Assembly (NCBI GenBank): GCA_003451585.1
Contig: DMEU01000013.1
Coordinates: 357 to 7,855, forward strand
Direction of reading: 5' to 3'
Source: Candidatus Omnitrophota bacterium
GTDB taxonomy: Bacteria; Omnitrophota; Gorgyraeia; Velamenicoccales; Velamenicoccaceae
DNA length: 7,499 nucleotides
Shown here piece by piece: positions 5,734-7,499 of the stretch (its first letter is position 1; the number at the start of each line of letters is the position of its first letter). Position numbers and translations under genes: made by a program. The notes under the pieces are model-generated. The model did not search any database and was not told the origin of the DNA. It saw only the letters and a program-made list of their open reading frames with translations.

Positions 5734-6565
5734 CGGAAAAAATGTGGCGCAGTCCATTAAGGACGGGTTAAGAAGAGACGTCTTGTCATTGAAGAAAGAA
5801 GGCAGAGGGGCGCCTGTTCTGGCTTGTGTCGCTGTAGGAAAGGACCCGGCTTCAGCCGTTTATATAAGGTCTCAAGATGCCGCGGCGCGCGACCTGGGCA
5901 TTGAATACAGGCTTATTTCTTTTGGAGAAGACATAACGCAGGAAGGCCTTGTTTCCGAGATCAGGGGCCTGAATACCGACAAGGGTATCCATGCCGTTAT
6001 GATCCAGTCGCCTCTGCCTAAACATTTGGATATCGGCAAGTTGGTTGGTTTTATATTGCCGGCAAAAGACGCAGAAGGCATACATCCTGAAAATCTTGGG
6101 AGGCTTTTTTTAGGGCAAGGCAAGATAGCCCCGCCTACCGCGGCAGCATGCATGGAGTTATTGCGCCACTCCGGGGTTAAACTATTCGGCAAAGAGGCGG
6201 TGGTAGTGGGGCATTCCAATATCGTAGGTAAGCCTTTAAGCCTTATGTTATTGAAGGAATTCGCGACAACAACGGTTTGCCATATAGCTACTTCGGAAGC
6301 CGGTAAGCTTAGAGACCACGTGGCGCGCGCGGAAATACTTATCGTTGCTGTGGGCCAGGCGCAGCTTGTAAAAGGAAGCTGGATAAAAGAAGGCGCTGTT
6401 GTTTTAGACGTAGGCATAAATCGCGCAGGCGGCAGGATCGTAGGCGATGTCGAGTTCGATGAGGCCCAAAAGAGGGCGGCCTATATTACGCCTGTCCCTG
6501 GAGGCGTAGGGCCTTTGACGGTCACCATGCTTATGCGTAATACAGTTGAATTATTCAAGGGTTGA
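5717..6565 (+). CDS. folD: methylene-THF dehydrogenase, FolD family, cyclohydrolase lysine missing
   Basis: FolD interconverts 5,10-methylene-THF and 5,10-methenyl-THF with NAD(P), and usually also hydrolyses the latter to 10-formyl-THF. The 282 residues have normal length. Landmarks are DGK (6-8), PASAVYIRSQ (44-53), IQSPLP (96-101), KDAEGIHPENLGRL (117-130), VVGHSNIVGKP (163-173) and the C-terminal YITPVPGGVGPLTV. The catalytic motif is normally YxxxK. Y49 is present, but the lysine (K54 in E. coli, K56 in human MTHFD1) is Q53. The folate-site Asp (E. coli D121) is E120, while Q97 is kept. These changes suggest a dehydrogenase without cyclohydrolase activity, with FchA supplying that step. 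The cofactor site lacks the arginines seen in NADP enzymes, which hints at NAD. The gene starts at TTG inside fchA, and metF begins 2 bases after its stop. Confidence 0.94.
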   Translation: MAILLDGKNVAQSIKDGLRRDVLSLKKEGRGAPVLACVAVGKDPASAVYIRSQDAAARDLGIEYRLISFGEDITQEGLVSEIRGLNTDKGIHAVMIQSPLPKHLDIGKLVGFILPAKDAEGIHPENLGRLFLGQGKIAPPTAAACMELLRHSGVKLFGKEAVVVGHSNIVGKPLSLMLLKEFATTTVCHIATSEAGKLRDHVARAEILIVAVGQAQLVKGSWIKEGAVVLDVGINRAGGRIVGDVEFDEAQKRAAYITPVPGGVGPLTVTMLMRNTVELFKG

Positions 6566-6567
6566 AG

Positions 6568-7431
6568 ATGATGTTCAAAGAAAAACTAGCCAGCGGCAGG
6601 CCCATCATTACATCTGAGATCGGGCCGCCCAAAGGCATATCCTTAGACAAGATCTTAGCCGAGATTGCGCCTATCAAGGGCAGGGTCGATGCCGTAAATG
6701 TGACAGACTTGCAAAGTTCTGTCATGCGCATGGGGTCTTTGGCTGCATCCGTTATCCTCAAAAACCACGGTTTTGAGCCTATCCTGCAGATGACCTGCCG
6801 CGACAGGAATAGATTAGCACTCCAGTCAGACGCGCTTTCCGCGTCCGCTCTCGGTATAGAAAATATCCTGGCGTTAACAGGAGATCACCCGTCTCTTGGC
6901 GATCATCCTGGTGCCAAGCCTGTTTTTGATCTCGACAGCGTGCAGTTAGTGGATATCCTGCGCGTACTTCAGACAGGTGTTGATGCCGGCGGCAATAAGC
7001 TTGTGGGCACGGCCCCTAAATATTGCCTGGGGGCTGTTGTGAACCCCGGGGCGGACCCTTTGGAGCCGGAAATAATCAAGATGGAGAAAAAGCTCGAGGC
7101 TGGAGCTGAATTTTTTCAGACCCAGGCGGTTTTTGACATAAGGGTCTTTGAAACTTTTTTGAAGTCATGCTCTTATTTGAATGCCAAGGTCTTGGCAGGT
7201 GTCGTCCTTTTGAAATCGGAACGCATGGCGCAATATATGAACGACAATGTCCCCGGTGTGACAGTGCCGGAGGATATCATAAAGGAGATGGCAGGGGCAC
7301 AGGATAAGAAAGTAAAATCCATTGAGATCAGCGTGCGCCTTATAAAAGAGTTAAAGGGTATGTGCGGCGGCATCCATATCATGCCCATAGGCTGGTACAG
7401 CATAGTTCCGCCCATCCTTGATGCGATATAA
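6568..7431 (+). CDS. metF: methylenetetrahydrofolate reductase (acetogen-type MetF)
   Basis: MetF reduces 5,10-methylene-THF to 5-methyl-THF on an FAD-containing TIM barrel, the last step of the methyl branch. The 287 residues contain TSEIGPPKG with the catalytic E17, VNVTDLQSS (43-51), PILQMTCRDRNR (71-82), LTGDHPSLGDHPGAKPVFD with D106, and FFQTQAVFD. These motifs resemble the short single-domain reductases of acetogens. Such enzymes often work with MetV, but no metV is seen and the rest of the window has no gene. ATG 6568 follows AAGGG by 6 bases. ATG 6571 is an equally possible start one codon later, and TTG 6562 is less likely. It is the last gene of the cluster in this window. Confidence 0.95.
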   Translation: MMFKEKLASGRPIITSEIGPPKGISLDKILAEIAPIKGRVDAVNVTDLQSSVMRMGSLAASVILKNHGFEPILQMTCRDRNRLALQSDALSASALGIENILALTGDHPSLGDHPGAKPVFDLDSVQLVDILRVLQTGVDAGGNKLVGTAPKYCLGAVVNPGADPLEPEIIKMEKKLEAGAEFFQTQAVFDIRVFETFLKSCSYLNAKVLAGVVLLKSERMAQYMNDNVPGVTVPEDIIKEMAGAQDKKVKSIEISVRLIKELKGMCGGIHIMPIGWYSIVPPILDAI

Positions 7432-7467
7432 GTAATATAGATAGCAGTATTGTTCTTTTCTAGAGTT

Positions 7468-7499
7468 GGTAATAGTGCCATCCAAGCCGCTTCCGGCAT
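7468..7499 (-). repeat. right copy of the inverted dispersed repeat, running off the edge
   Basis: This is the minus-strand counterpart of 74-114. It has the exact 16-mer at 7499-7484, then GGATGGC (7483-7477), one unmatched base and CTATTACC (7475-7468). It lacks the extra bases of the left copy between the last two blocks. The element begins 37 bases after the metF stop and probably continues beyond the window. Bases 7432-7467 contain no gene and no convincing terminator. Confidence 0.7.

Noticed and set aside
5872..6417. 181-codon open frame on the minus strand opposite folD
   Set aside because: It lies wholly inside a clear folD gene in antisense, and its protein shows no recognisable motif.
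7432..7467. Terminator after metF
   Set aside because: The sequence is AT-rich with short T-runs, but I found no stable GC stem ahead of a T-tract.
7173..7499. Minus-strand open frame entering from the right edge, beginning at the repeat
   Set aside because: It overlaps the end of metF in antisense, and its apparent ATG is simply part of the dispersed repeat. The left copy of the repeat reads ATG followed by a stop five codons later.
7451..7499. Plus-strand reading with FLELVIV, recalling a type IV prepilin start
   Set aside because: A stop codon lies two codons upstream of the stretch, no start codon is present, and the following residues do not continue as a pilin helix.

Overview
The window is dense bacterial DNA carrying one long plus-strand gene cluster, with no sign of a phage, CRISPR array, transposase or RNA gene. 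Nine intact genes follow each other from about 175 to 7431, separated by gaps of at most 68 bases and several overlaps: tgt, trmD, rplS, rnhB, yraN, fhs, fchA, folD, metF. The complete tetrahydrofolate (THF) one-carbon branch, with an acetogen-type MetF, suggests a strictly anaerobic bacterium with Wood-Ljungdahl-type metabolism. An uncultured lineage such as Candidatus Omnitrophica would fit, but that placement is inference from gene content and not proven by the sequence.

Layout. Bases 1-30 may hold the start of a minus-strand gene that runs off the left edge. Bases 31-174 are a divergent intergenic region with an array of 10-base GGCTA repeats and two identical copies of a 16-base TATAAT-containing motif. 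Bases 175-3484 are a translation and RNA-maintenance block. Tgt and TrmD modify guanines 34 and 37 of tRNA anticodon loops, L19 is a 50S ribosomal protein, RNase HII removes ribonucleotides from DNA, and YraN is a nuclease-fold protein. The order trmD-rplS-rnhB-yraN is a widely conserved cluster, but tgt occupies the place where rimM/rpsP usually lie. Bases 3488-7431 are the one-carbon block, in the same order as the reactions: formate to 10-formyl-THF (Fhs), to methenyl-THF (FchA), to methylene-THF (FolD), to methyl-THF (MetF). Bases 7432-7499 are non-coding.

The most interesting point is a division of labour in the one-carbon block. FolD is normally a bifunctional dehydrogenase/cyclohydrolase, but here the conserved cyclohydrolase lysine of the YxxxK motif is glutamine. 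A separate cyclohydrolase-type gene, fchA, overlaps folD by 17 bases. This looks like a naturally monofunctional dehydrogenase paired with a dedicated cyclohydrolase. Fhs also departs from several near-universal signature motifs.

Two kinds of repeat are not explained by the genes. A roughly 40-base sequence near the left edge recurs in inverted orientation at the right edge. A 45-base palindromic segment forms the 3' end of rnhB and encodes its C-terminal tail.
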